NCBI RefSeq assembly: GCF_019049325.1
Contig: NZ_JAGMUO010000097.1
Span: 496,001-560,000, forward strand
DNA: 64,000 bases
DNA from: Streptomyces sp. AC512_CC834
Lineage (GTDB): Bacteria; Actinomycetota; Actinomycetes; Streptomycetales; Streptomycetaceae
Direction: 5' to 3'
The position numbers and the translations under genes were made by a program. This document shows positions 8,277 through 16,732 of the stretch, one piece after another; position 1 is the stretch's first letter, and the number at the start of each line of letters is the position of its first letter. The notes beneath the pieces were generated by a model that made no database searches, was not told the origin of the DNA, and saw only the letters and a list, made by a program, of their open reading frames with translations.

Positions 8277-9590
8277 ATGAGCGAGTTGGTCCCCGGGGGC
8301 AACGTCCCTCTGCCGGACGGTCCCGTGAGCGTACGGGTGCCCGGCGGCTTCGACGTGTCGGCGCTGGTCACGGACGACGCCGGCAAGGTCGGCGGCGACG
8401 AGGACTTCGTCTTCTACAACCAGCCGCGGGCACCCGGCGCCCGGCTGAGCGAGGACACGCTCACCGTCGATCCCGCACGACTGCGCCCCGGTGCCACCCG
8501 GGTGACGGTGGCGGCCGGCCCCTCGGACCCCGGCACGGCGCTGAGCGCGCTCCCCTCCCCCACCGTCCATGTCACCGACGCCCGCGGCCGGACCGTGACC
8601 CGGTTCACCCCCGCGCGTCCCGGGCGGGAGACCCTGCTGCTGCTCGTGGAGTTCTACCGGCGTGGCGGGGGCTGGAAGTTGCGCGCCCTGGGGCAGGGGT
8701 ACGCCGACGGGCTGGCCGGTCTCGCCCGGGACTTCGGGGTGGAGGTCGAGGACGACGCCCCGGCCCCCGCCGAGGCACCGACGCCACCCGCGGCCGACAG
8801 CGACAGCGACGCCGACGCCGACGGCTATCTGAGCCTGGTCAACTCCGCCCGGTCCACCGCCGGTTCACGTCCCGTCCGCGCCGATTCCCGCCTGGTCTCC
8901 GCGGCCCGCGCGCACGCCGCCGCCATGGCCGCCGCGGGGACGCTGAGCGTCGAGACGCGGGACGGTGTCTCGGTCCACCAGCGCGTCGTCCGCGCCGGGT
9001 TCACGTATCTCACCGTCGGCGAGCACCTGGTCTCCGGCCCGCGTACGCCCGCCGAGTTCGTCGCGTACTGCCTGGGCACCGAGCGCACCCGGCACACGCT
9101 GCACGGCGCCGCCTTCACGCACGCCGGGTGGGGGTACGTCACCGGCGGCCCCTCCGGCGACACGTACTGGACCGCGCTGTGGGCCGTGCCGCTCACCCCG
9201 GACGGCCTGGCCCGCACGACGGCGGAGGTCGTCGACCTCACCAACCGGCGGCGGGCCGCGGCGGGACTGCCGGCCCTGGCCGTCGACACCCGGCTGACCG
9301 CCGCCGCGCAGGCACACAGCGCGGACATGGTGAACCGCGACTTCTACTCGCACACCGACCCCGACGGCGGCAAGCCCTGGGACCGGGCCGCGGCGGCGGG
9401 CGCCGACCGGCGGACGGTCGGCGAGAACATAGCGTGCGGCCAGCGCTCCCCCGCCGACGTGGTCGAGGGCTGGATGAACAGCCCCGGGCACCGCGCCAAC
9501 ATCCTCAAGGGCGACTTCACGCACATCGGCGTCGGCCTGGCCGGCGGCGGCCGGGCGGGCACGTACTGGACGCAGCTCTTCGGCGGCTGA
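8277..9590 (+). CDS. TerD-like domain fused to two CAP (SCP/PR-1) domains
   Basis: A 437-residue protein. Residues 1 to about 160 resemble TerD (starts MSELVPGGNVPLPDGPVSV, contains DDAGKVGGDEDFVFYNQP), a family linked to tellurite resistance and calcium-binding stress responses. Two CAP domains follow: about 185-305 (LVNSARSTAGSRPV) and about 318-435 (LTNRRRAAAGLPALAVDTRL, HSADMVNRDFYSHTDPDG, GENIA, WMNSPGHRANIL). The second keeps the usual CAP His/Glu residues; the first is degenerate. CAP proteins are usually secreted, yet there is no signal peptide or membrane segment. It probably forms an operon with the AIM24 gene 11 bp downstream. Confidence 0.88.
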   Translation: MSELVPGGNVPLPDGPVSVRVPGGFDVSALVTDDAGKVGGDEDFVFYNQPRAPGARLSEDTLTVDPARLRPGATRVTVAAGPSDPGTALSALPSPTVHVTDARGRTVTRFTPARPGRETLLLLVEFYRRGGGWKLRALGQGYADGLAGLARDFGVEVEDDAPAPAEAPTPPAADSDSDADADGYLSLVNSARSTAGSRPVRADSRLVSAARAHAAAMAAAGTLSVETRDGVSVHQRVVRAGFTYLTVGEHLVSGPRTPAEFVAYCLGTERTRHTLHGAAFTHAGWGYVTGGPSGDTYWTALWAVPLTPDGLARTTAEVVDLTNRRRAAAGLPALAVDTRLTAAAQAHSADMVNRDFYSHTDPDGGKPWDRAAAAGADRRTVGENIACGQRSPADVVEGWMNSPGHRANILKGDFTHIGVGLAGGGRAGTYWTQLFGG

Positions 9591-9601
9591 AGGATGCCCC
9601 C

Positions 9602-10279
9602 ATGAAGGGTGACCTCTTTTCCAGCGAGCACATGGTGCAGCCCGCGACCGCGCCGGGCATGACCGTCGAGAACTCCAAGTGCATCCGTTACGCGGTGAAC
9701 GGCGAGATGCTGGCCCGGCAGGGCGCGATGATCGCCTACCGGGGCAGTCTCCAGTTCGAACGCAAGGGCCAGGGCGTGGGCGGCATGCTCAAGCGCGCCG
9801 TCACCGGGGAGGGGCTGCCGCTGATGGCGGTGCGCGGGCAGGGCGAGGCCTGGTTCGCGAACGAGGCCCAGAACTGCTTCGTCGTCGAGGTCGAGCCCGG
9901 CGACGAGTTCACGGTCAACGGCCGCAACGTCCTGTGCTTCGACGCGTCGTTGTCGTACCGCATCGCCACCGTGAAGGGCTCCGGCATCGCGGGCGGCGGA
10001 CTGTTCAACAGTGTCTTCACGGGGCAGGGCAGGCTGGGGCTGGTGTGCGAGGGCAGCCCGCTGGTCATCCCGGTCTCGCACCAGTACCCGGTCTACGTCG
10101 ACACGGACGCGATCGTCGGCTGGTCCGCCGGTCTCGCGACCTCTCTGCACCGTTCGCAGTCCATCGGCTCGATGCTGCGCGGCGGTTCCGGGGAGGCCGT
10201 CCAGTTGGTGCTCCAGGGCGAGGGCTTCGTCGTCGTACGGCCGAGTGAGGCGCCGCCGCAGAAGACACAGCAGCACTGA
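9602..10279 (+). CDS. AIM24 family protein
   Basis: A 225-residue protein of the AIM24/TerD-associated beta-sandwich family: MIAYRGSLQFERKGQG, then VRGQGEAWFA and LVLQGEGFVVVRPSE. It has no signal peptide or membrane segment. The family is often found next to Ter-domain stress genes in actinomycetes, and it follows the TerD-CAP gene by 11 bp, supporting co-transcription. The biochemical role is unknown. Confidence 0.88.
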   Translation: MKGDLFSSEHMVQPATAPGMTVENSKCIRYAVNGEMLARQGAMIAYRGSLQFERKGQGVGGMLKRAVTGEGLPLMAVRGQGEAWFANEAQNCFVVEVEPGDEFTVNGRNVLCFDASLSYRIATVKGSGIAGGGLFNSVFTGQGRLGLVCEGSPLVIPVSHQYPVYVDTDAIVGWSAGLATSLHRSQSIGSMLRGGSGEAVQLVLQGEGFVVVRPSEAPPQKTQQH

Positions 10280-10336
10280 GACACTCGCGAGGAGCGCGGA
10301 TCACCGCCCGCGCCGGAAGGAAGAAGGAAGACTGCC

Positions 10337-11296
10337 TTGATCGGGATCACGGAGATCGAAGCCGCGGCCGAGCGGATCGCCCGACATGTCGTACGCACCC
10401 CGACCGTGCCCAGCCCCGGGCTGTCCGCGCTGCTCGGCGTCCCGGTCACCGCGAAGCTGGAACTGCTCCAGCGCACCGGCTCGTTCAAGGCGCGCGGCGC
10501 GACGGCGAAGCTGCTGTCGCTGACCGAGGCCGAGCGGGCCGCCGGCGTCGTCGCGGTCAGCGGCGGCAACCACGGCATCGCGGTGGCGGTCATGGCCGCC
10601 GCCCTCGATGTGAAGGCCACGGTGGTCATGCCGCGTACGGCGCCCGCCCGTTCCGTGGAGATCGCCGAGGAGGCGGGCGCGCTGGTGCGGCTCACCGAGG
10701 GCATGGACAGCGCCTTCGCGCTCGTCACCCGGCTCCGGGAGGAGGGGCTGACCCTGGTCCACCCCTTCGACGACCCGGTGGTGATCGCGGGGCAGGGCAC
10801 GGTGGGACTGGAGTTCGCCGAGGACGCCGGGCAGCTCACCGACGTGCTGGTGAGCATCGGGGGCGGCGGCCTGATCGCGGGCGTGGCGGCGGCGCTGCGG
10901 GCGCTGCGGCCCGGCGTGCGGATCTGGGGCGTGGAGACCGAGGGCGCCGAGGCCATGTCCCGGGCGCTGGCGGCGGGCGGACCGCTCGCGGTGCCGCTGT
11001 CCTCCTTCGTCACGACGCTCAGCGCCCCGTCCGTCTCGCAGGTGACGTACGACCATGTGTCCGAGCTGGTCACCGAGGTGCTCGTGGTGCCGGACCGGGA
11101 GGCCGTCGAGGGTTCGCTCGCGCTCGCCGAGCACGCGAAGGTGTGGACCGAGCCGGCCGCCGGCTGTCTGCTGCCGGCGGCCCGGCGCGTGGTGGAGCGG
11201 GTGGGGGACGACGCGCGGATCGGGCTCGTGGTGTGCGGAGGCAACGCCACCGTCGCCGACATGACGGCGTGGACCGACCGCTTCGGACTGAGCTGA
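10337..11296 (+). CDS. Threonine/serine dehydratase-like PLP enzyme
   Basis: A 319-residue fold-type II PLP enzyme. K51 in TGSFKARGA is the Schiff-base lysine. SGGNHG binds substrate and SIGGGGLIAG is the phosphate-binding glycine loop. The single catalytic domain lacks the C-terminal ACT regulatory domain of biosynthetic IlvA, so it is the catabolic, serine-racemase-like type: L-Thr or L-Ser to 2-oxobutyrate or pyruvate plus ammonia, or racemisation. TTG 10337 is preceded by a strong GGAAGGAAG site. It stands alone behind the TerD-CAP/AIM24 pair. Confidence 0.9.
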   Translation: MIGITEIEAAAERIARHVVRTPTVPSPGLSALLGVPVTAKLELLQRTGSFKARGATAKLLSLTEAERAAGVVAVSGGNHGIAVAVMAAALDVKATVVMPRTAPARSVEIAEEAGALVRLTEGMDSAFALVTRLREEGLTLVHPFDDPVVIAGQGTVGLEFAEDAGQLTDVLVSIGGGGLIAGVAAALRALRPGVRIWGVETEGAEAMSRALAAGGPLAVPLSSFVTTLSAPSVSQVTYDHVSELVTEVLVVPDREAVEGSLALAEHAKVWTEPAAGCLLPAARRVVERVGDDARIGLVVCGGNATVADMTAWTDRFGLS

Positions 11297-11489
11297 CGTC
11301 CGCCCGGCCGGGACCGGCTGCTCGCCCGCACGGCCGCTTTCCCCGTACACCCCGCGGTCGCACGCGTGTTCGCCGCTTTTGAAGAAGGGTCAGAAACAGG
11401 GCGGGGAGGCGCGTTCGCTGAACGCACCCCCGCCCTCTCGACGTACCTCTGGGCAAGCCGAGAGCCGGCGGTGCGAACGAGGGATGGCC

Positions 11490-13088
11490 ATGGGCAGGGC
11501 GCGCGTCTCCACACACGAGTTGATCGCCGGACGGTATCGCCTGCTCGAGGTCGTCCACCGCGAGACGAACCGTGTCTGCTGGTCCGGGGAGGACGCCACA
11601 ACGGGCCGCCCGTGCCTGGTCACACAGCTCGCGCTGCCTCAGGAGCAGGCGGGCGAGGCCGCCCGCCGGGCCACCGGCCGGGTGATCCGCACCGGCGAGA
11701 CCATGGCGTCACTGTGCCCGGGGCGGGTCGCCGCGGTGCTCGACGCGGTGGTGACGGACGACACGCTGTGGACCATGACGGAGTGGATCGGCGGTGTTCC
11801 GCTCGGTGACCTCCTCGACCGGCACGGCACGTTCAACTACGCGCGGGCGGCGCGCATCGGTCTGGAACTGCTGGCCGTGCTGGAGATGGCGCACAGCCAG
11901 GGTGTGACGCACGGGGAGCTGAGCCCGGGCCAGGTGTTCGTGCGCGAGGAGGGCCCCGTCGTCGTCACGGGCTTCGGGCTGGCCGGCGCCACCCTCGCCC
12001 CACGCCTCGCCGCACCCTCGTACGCCTCGCCCGAGCAGGCCCGCGACGAGCGGATCGGGCCCGCGGCCGACCTGTGGACGCTGGGCGCGATCCTCTACAC
12101 GATGGTCGAGGGCCGCCCGCCGTTCCGTGACCGGGGACGTCCCGAGGCGACGCTGAAGGGCGTGGACCGGCTGCCGCTGCGCACGCCGGTGCGCGCCGGT
12201 CCGCTCACCCAGGCCGTGCAGGGGCTGCTGCGCAAGAACTCCCGGGAGCGGCTGACCCGCCCGGTGGTGCGCGAGGCCCTCACCCGGGCGCTGACGGAGG
12301 ATCGCGCCGCGACCGTGCGTGAGGTGCCCCGCCCGCGGCTGCGCGGCGTGTACCGCGCCGCCCGGCGGCGGGCGAGCGGCGACTGGAGCCGGCGGACCAT
12401 GGCCGCCGGGACCGCGCTGGCCGTCGTCACGATCACGGTCGCGGTCCTCGCCGTCACCGAAGGGCTCCCCGGCACGGGTGGCGGTTCCGCCACGGGCGCC
12501 CGGCAGCGTCCCTCGGCCCCGGCCGCCACGCCCACCGAAGCCGCCCCCTCCTCTCCCTCCTCTCCCTCCGCCCGGCCGAGCGCGAGCGCTTCGCCGTCGG
12601 AGCCGGGCGCCGCCTCCTCCGTGCCGGCCGGGTTCCGCCGCTACGACGCGCCGGAGGGCTTCTCCGTCGCCCTTCCCGGAGGCTGGTGGCGACTGGACAC
12701 CTCGCGCGTACCGGGGGGCGCGTACCGGGTGGTCTTCGGCACGTCGGGCGATCCGCGCACCCTCGCGGTCACCTACAGCGAGCGCGCGGGCGCGGACCCG
12801 GTGGCGGTCTGGCGCGACGACGTCGAGCCCGGTCTCGAACGCTGGGGCGGCTACCGGCGGATCGGCGAGATCCGGGCGACCACCTACCGGGGGCGCGAGG
12901 CGGCCGACATGGAGTGGCTCACCCGGGACGACGGCACCCGGATCCGCACCTTCGGCCGCGGCTTCCTGCTCGGCGGCGGCCGCAGCTTCTCGCTGCGCTG
13001 GACGACGCCGGCGGGCGACTGGGACGACACCGCGAACGAACGGGCGCTCGCCGCCTTCCTCGGGACCTTCCAGGAGGACGCCGCCTGA
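11490..13088 (+). CDS. Serine/threonine kinase-like membrane protein lacking catalytic residues (pseudokinase)
   Basis: About 532 residues. Residues 8 to about 270 have the bacterial Ser/Thr kinase fold (LIAGRYRLLEVV ... SYASPEQARDERIGPAADLW ... GAILYTMVEGRPPF). The catalytic residues are replaced: there is no glycine-rich loop, the VAVK lysine position reads LVTQLAL, HRDLKPxN reads HGELSPGQV, and DFG reads TGFGLAG. A single membrane helix (about 302-325) is followed by a Pro/Ser-rich linker and an extracellular domain of about 150 residues containing EGFSVALPGGWW. ATG 11490 has GAGGG at good spacing; ATG 11484 is less likely. It likely acts as a scaffold or sensor rather than an enzyme. Confidence 0.85.
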   Translation: MGRARVSTHELIAGRYRLLEVVHRETNRVCWSGEDATTGRPCLVTQLALPQEQAGEAARRATGRVIRTGETMASLCPGRVAAVLDAVVTDDTLWTMTEWIGGVPLGDLLDRHGTFNYARAARIGLELLAVLEMAHSQGVTHGELSPGQVFVREEGPVVVTGFGLAGATLAPRLAAPSYASPEQARDERIGPAADLWTLGAILYTMVEGRPPFRDRGRPEATLKGVDRLPLRTPVRAGPLTQAVQGLLRKNSRERLTRPVVREALTRALTEDRAATVREVPRPRLRGVYRAARRRASGDWSRRTMAAGTALAVVTITVAVLAVTEGLPGTGGGSATGARQRPSAPAATPTEAAPSSPSSPSARPSASASPSEPGAASSVPAGFRRYDAPEGFSVALPGGWWRLDTSRVPGGAYRVVFGTSGDPRTLAVTYSERAGADPVAVWRDDVEPGLERWGGYRRIGEIRATTYRGREAADMEWLTRDDGTRIRTFGRGFLLGGGRSFSLRWTTPAGDWDDTANERALAAFLGTFQEDAA

Positions 13089-13141
13089 TGCGACTGGCAC
13101 GCCACGAAACCCGGGAACGGGCGAATCATCCGGACGACTGA

Positions 13142-13165
13142 GCATCTTGCCGGTGGGCGGGGTAC
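13142..13165 (+). promoter_or_regulatory. SigB-type promoter candidate upstream of the SsgA-like gene
   Basis: GCAT (13142-13145), 14 bases, GGGTAC (13160-13165). This fits the S. coelicolor SigB-family pattern GNNT-N14-16-GGGTAY as recalled from the literature, and lies 34 bases before the GTG start. Confidence 0.55.
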
Positions 13166-13199
13166 TAGAGGGCTCTAGGTCCGCTCCCCTGGAGGCTCC

Positions 13200-13628
13200 G
13201 TGAAGACCGTCGTGCACAAGACCCTGGTCGTGCAGCTCCAGGCGGGCGAGGCCGCCGAACGGTTCCCCGTGCTCGCCCACTTCGGTTACGAGGCGGCGGA
13301 CCCGTTCGCCCTCACCGTGGTCTTCAGCCATGACGGCCGGGTGCTGGCCCGCTGGACGCTGGACCGGGAGATGGTGGCCGAGGGGCTCACCCGCCCGGTC
13401 GGCGTGGGCGACGTGCGGCTGCGGCCCGAGTCGCGGGGCATGTGGGACGAGCTGCGCATCGAGCTGCTGGGCGACGACCGGTCCGACGGGGACCGCCATC
13501 GCGCCGTGGTGTTCGTGTGGGCCGCGGCGGTCGAGGCCTTCCTGCGCGAGACGCACACGGTGGTCCGCCCCGGGAGGGAACAGGTCCGCGTCGACGACTT
13601 CCTCGCCGAGCTGATGGCGGAGGGCTGA
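13200..13628 (+). CDS. SsgA-like sporulation/cell division protein (SALP)
   Basis: A 142-residue protein with the SsgA/SsgB family pattern: FGYEAADPFALTVVF, WTLDREMVAEGLTRPVGVGD, DVRLRPES, VEAFLRETHTVVRPG. SALPs are small actinomycete proteins controlling septum placement, FtsZ recruitment and peptidoglycan turnover during sporulation. The paralogue cannot be assigned; it is not an obvious SsgB. GTG 13200 follows GGAGGCTCC. The SigB-type promoter upstream suggests stress control. The stop codon lies inside a short repeat. Confidence 0.9.
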   Translation: MKTVVHKTLVVQLQAGEAAERFPVLAHFGYEAADPFALTVVFSHDGRVLARWTLDREMVAEGLTRPVGVGDVRLRPESRGMWDELRIELLGDDRSDGDRHRAVVFVWAAAVEAFLRETHTVVRPGREQVRVDDFLAELMAEG

Positions 13629-13664
13629 GAGCTGAGAGCTGAAGACTCAGGGCTGAGAGCTGAG
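13621..13664. repeat. 16-bp direct repeat spanning a stop codon
   Basis: AGGGCTGAGAGCTGAG occurs at 13621-13636 and 13649-13664. The first copy contains the TGA stop of the SsgA-like gene; extra GAGCTGA units lie between the copies. Confidence 0.8.
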
Positions 13665-13686
13665 GTCGGCCGCGGAGCCTCAGCGT

Positions 13687-14190
13687 TCAGCCTGCCGTGT
13701 GCCGGTGCCGGGTCCACAGGGGGATCGCGAACCAGCACAGCAGGTACCAGATCACCACGCCGGTCACGAGGTAGGGCACGAAGCCGTTGTGGGTCGCGAC
13801 GCGCAGGATCAGCAGGAGCGAGCAGGCCGTCGTCGCGAGCAGCAGCACCAGGCCGAGCACGGTCATCCGGGAGGCCCACCGCACCGCCTGCGGCTTCACG
13901 CGCCGTCCGGAGACGAGGCGGTGCAGGGACACCGGTCCGATCAGGGCCCCGGTCGTCACGGCGCCGAGCACGACCGTAATCAGGTAGATCGTCTGATCGG
14001 TGTCCGAGAGGTGCTCGTACTTCGGCTGGAACACGACGGTGAGCAGGAAGGCGAACAGGATCTGCACACCCATCTGGGCGACGCGGACCTCCTGGATCAG
14101 CTCCGTCCACATCCGGTCCGCCCGCTCCTCCTCGCTCTCGTCGCGGCCCTTGCGCCGGCTCGAGCCGGCCGCCGAATCCGAGTCCGTCAC
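13687..14190 (-). CDS. DUF6328 family membrane protein
   Basis: A 167-residue protein with a charged N-terminal tail (ESEEERADRMWTELIQEVRV), then four hydrophobic segments at about 40-60, 75-95, 110-130 and 138-158. This matches the small actinobacterial DUF6328 family, of unknown function. It converges on the SsgA-like gene. Confidence 0.85.
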   Translation of the reverse strand: MTDSDSAAGSSRRKGRDESEEERADRMWTELIQEVRVAQMGVQILFAFLLTVVFQPKYEHLSDTDQTIYLITVVLGAVTTGALIGPVSLHRLVSGRRVKPQAVRWASRMTVLGLVLLLATTACSLLLILRVATHNGFVPYLVTGVVIWYLLCWFAIPLWTRHRHTAG

Positions 14191-14338
14191 TGTTCCTCCC
14201 GGTGACCGTCGCCTGCGACCCCTGCCCCCTGCTCCCTCTTCTCCCTCTTCCCGGGATCGCCGTACTCAGGCGCGGGCACCGGGGCGGCGGCGCCCGGTCC
14301 GGGTGACCGGGGACGGTTGCCGGGTCGGGGCCCGCCGC

Positions 14339-15322
14339 CTACCAGCGGCCCTCGACCTGGTCCTTGACCCGGCGGTCGTAGAGGTCGCGGATCGCGGCGA
14401 GGGTGTCGTCGGACAGCTCCGGCAGCCGGGCCGCGTCGCTGTTGGCGCGGGCCTGCTCGGGCGAGCGGGCGCCCGGGATCACGGTCGTCACACCGGGCTG
14501 CTGGACGATCCAGCGCAGCGCGAGCTGGGCCGGGGTGTATCCCTCGGGGGCGAGCGCGGCGAACTGGGCGGCGGCCTCCACGCCGGTGGCGAAGTCGACG
14601 CCGGAGAAGGTCTCGCCCTGGTCGAAGGCCTCACCGTGCCGGTTGAAGTTCCGGTGGTCGTTGGCGGCGAAGACCGTGTCCTTGGTGTACTTGCCGGACA
14701 GCAGGCCGGACGCCAGCGGCACCCGGGCGATGATGCCGACGCCCGCCTCCCGGGCGGCCGGCAGCACCTCGCGCAGGGGCTTCATCCGGAACGGGTTGAG
14801 GATGATCTGCACACTGGCCACGTTCGGCCGGGCGATCGCGGTCAGGGCCTCGGCGCAGGTCTCCACGCTGACGCCGTACGCGGCGACGCGCTCCTCCTCG
14901 ACCAGGGTGTCCAGGGCGTCGAACACCTCGTCGGTGGAGTAGACGGGGGTCGGCGGGCAGTGCAGTTGCACCAGGTCGAGCCGGTCGACGCCGAGGTTGC
15001 GGCGGGAGCGGTCGTTCCAGGCGCGGAAGTTGTCGAGGACGTAGTTCTGCGGGATCTGCTCGAGCCGGCGGCCCATCTTGGTGGCGACCAGCACATGCAG
15101 GTCGGGCCTGCTCGCGAGGAAGGTCGCGACGGTCTGCTCGCTGCGGCCGTCGCCGTAGACGTCCGCCGTGTCGAAGAAGGTCACCCCCGACTCGGCCGCC
15201 GTCTCCAGCACCGCGAGGGCTTCCTTGTCGTCGACGTCTCCCCAGTCGGCGCCCAGTTGCCAGGTGCCGAGGCCGATCACCGACGCGTGCTGGTCCGACC
15301 TGTCGAAAGTGCGCTCGTCCAT
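14339..15322 (-). CDS. Aldo/keto reductase
   Basis: A 327-residue AKR: GLGTWQLG, FFDTADVYGDGRSE (active-site Asp and Tyr), VATKMGRR (Lys), and the NADPH-binding C-terminus (TTVIPGARSPEQARANSDA). It follows the FAD monooxygenase by 12 bp on the same strand, suggesting an operon that oxidises and then reduces a related small molecule; the substrate is unknown. CAGACT, six bases, ATG hints at an additional leaderless start. Confidence 0.9.
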   Translation of the reverse strand: MDERTFDRSDQHASVIGLGTWQLGADWGDVDDKEALAVLETAAESGVTFFDTADVYGDGRSEQTVATFLASRPDLHVLVATKMGRRLEQIPQNYVLDNFRAWNDRSRRNLGVDRLDLVQLHCPPTPVYSTDEVFDALDTLVEEERVAAYGVSVETCAEALTAIARPNVASVQIILNPFRMKPLREVLPAAREAGVGIIARVPLASGLLSGKYTKDTVFAANDHRNFNRHGEAFDQGETFSGVDFATGVEAAAQFAALAPEGYTPAQLALRWIVQQPGVTTVIPGARSPEQARANSDAARLPELSDDTLAAIRDLYDRRVKDQVEGRW

Positions 15323-15334
15323 GGCGTCAGTCTG

Positions 15335-16594
15335 TCACCCGCGGTGCGTGGGCACCTCGTGGGTACGCCCGGAGCGGCCCGGCCGGTCGCCGGTGGCGAG
15401 TCTGCGTGCCTGCATGGTGGCCGCGAGCCTCGGTCCCAGCCGGCGCTTGAGCCGGCGCAGTGTCTCCAGTCGCCCGGCGGCCCGGTCGAGCCGGTAGTAC
15501 AAGCGGGGCGGGACGTAGGGCAGCAGGGGCGAGTGGCGCTGGCCGAGCAGGGCGAACATCTGCTCCGGCGGCAGGTGGAGGTAGCGGGGCAGGTTCTCGT
15601 ACCACTGGGCGCTGTGGCGGGCCGCGCTCTGCACCGGCAACAGGGCTGTCCTGCGTTCGCGTTCGTAGCGGGCGAGGGCGTCCGGGAGGGTGGCCCGCTC
15701 GTGCAGCGCCGTGGACAGCGCCATGGCGTCCTCCAGGGCGAGCGTGGTGCCGGCGCCGATGGAGTAGTGCGTGGTGTGGGCGGCGTCGCCGAGCAGGACG
15801 AGGTTGCCGCGGGACCAGGTGCGGTTGGTGACGGTGCGGAAGGTGGGCCACGGGGTGCTCGCCCGGCCGGAGGACCGCGCGGTGAGCGGGTGTCCGTCGA
15901 GTACGTCGGCGAAGAGTTTCTCCAGCAGGTTCAGTCCCTCGGCCTCGTCGGCCCGGTCCAGGCCCAGGCCGCTCCAGGTCCCGGGCGCGCACTCGACGAC
16001 GCAGGTGCTGCCCTCGGGGCCGAACCCGTAGCCGTACGCCCAGATCCAGCCGTGGTCGGTCTCGACGAAGGCGAAGGTGAAGGCGTCGAAGACCTTGGTG
16101 GTGCCGAGCCACACGTAGTGGTCGCGTCCGGCCCGGATCTCGGTGCCGAAGTGGTCGGCGTGCCGGGTGCGCAGCGCGCTGCCCGCCCCGTCGGCCGCCA
16201 CCACGAGGTCGGCGGCGGGCGGGTTCGCGCCGGTGATCGGGTGCTCGAACTCCAGGCGTACGCCCAGGGAGCGGGCGCGTGCGGCGAGGATCGCGAGGAG
16301 CCGGTGCCGGCCGATGCCGAAGCCCTCGTCGCCGTGGTGCCGGGTGGCCCGGTCGCCCACGTGGGCGACGCCGTCCCGCCAGCGTACGGAGTGCTCCTCG
16401 ACGGCGCGCGCGGACTCGGGGTCGTACTCCTGCAGCCGGTCGAGCAGCGTGCGCCAGTAGGTGACGCCCCAGCCGTAGGTGGAGCCCTCCGGGTCGCGTT
16501 CGTACACGGTGATGTCGTGGGACGGGTCCTGCCGCTTCAGCAGGATGGACAGATACAGTCCGGCGGGCCCACCGCCGACGCAGGCGACCTTCAC
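15335..16594 (-). CDS. FAD-dependent aromatic monooxygenase
   Basis: About 419 residues. The N-terminal dinucleotide loop VACVGGGPAGLYLSILLKRQ is followed by GWGVTYWRTLLDRL, a central DG motif (LVVAADGAGSALR) and the second FAD motif LLGDAAHTTHYSIGAG. This arrangement resembles flavoprotein hydroxylases of aromatic CoA thioesters (anthraniloyl-CoA and salicylyl-CoA types), but the substrate is not proven. GTG 16594 follows AGGGG; the longer ATG 16624 would run into the repeat region. It heads an operon with the downstream AKR and has 9-bp iterons just upstream. Confidence 0.85.
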   Translation of the reverse strand: MKVACVGGGPAGLYLSILLKRQDPSHDITVYERDPEGSTYGWGVTYWRTLLDRLQEYDPESARAVEEHSVRWRDGVAHVGDRATRHHGDEGFGIGRHRLLAILAARARSLGVRLEFEHPITGANPPAADLVVAADGAGSALRTRHADHFGTEIRAGRDHYVWLGTTKVFDAFTFAFVETDHGWIWAYGYGFGPEGSTCVVECAPGTWSGLGLDRADEAEGLNLLEKLFADVLDGHPLTARSSGRASTPWPTFRTVTNRTWSRGNLVLLGDAAHTTHYSIGAGTTLALEDAMALSTALHERATLPDALARYERERRTALLPVQSAARHSAQWYENLPRYLHLPPEQMFALLGQRHSPLLPYVPPRLYYRLDRAAGRLETLRRLKRRLGPRLAATMQARRLATGDRPGRSGRTHEVPTHRG

Positions 16595-16631
16595 ACGCAC
16601 CCCTGGTATGCACTCGGCATGCAATCAGCAC

Positions 16632-16667
16632 GCACTCATTGCACTCATTGCACTCATTGCGGTTATT
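16632..16667 (-). promoter_or_regulatory. 9-bp iteron array upstream of the monooxygenase operon
   Basis: Three exact tandem copies of GCACTCATT (16632-16640, 16641-16649, 16650-16658) and a degenerate fourth (GCGGTTATT, 16659-16667). Each junction creates TGCA-N5-TGCA. The array lies about 40-75 bases upstream of the start, where a regulator could block or assist polymerase. Confidence 0.6.
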
Positions 16668-16732
16668 CGGGGACGCAGAGTAGCAAGGGGGAGGGTGCGG
16701 ACCGGTGCCACACGGCCGTGGGCCGACGCGGG

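Noticed and set aside
5208..8570. 1120-codon open frame on the minus strand
   Set aside because: Antisense shadow of the LuxR gene; rich in Arg, Gly, His and Gln with no domain, caused by GC at third positions.
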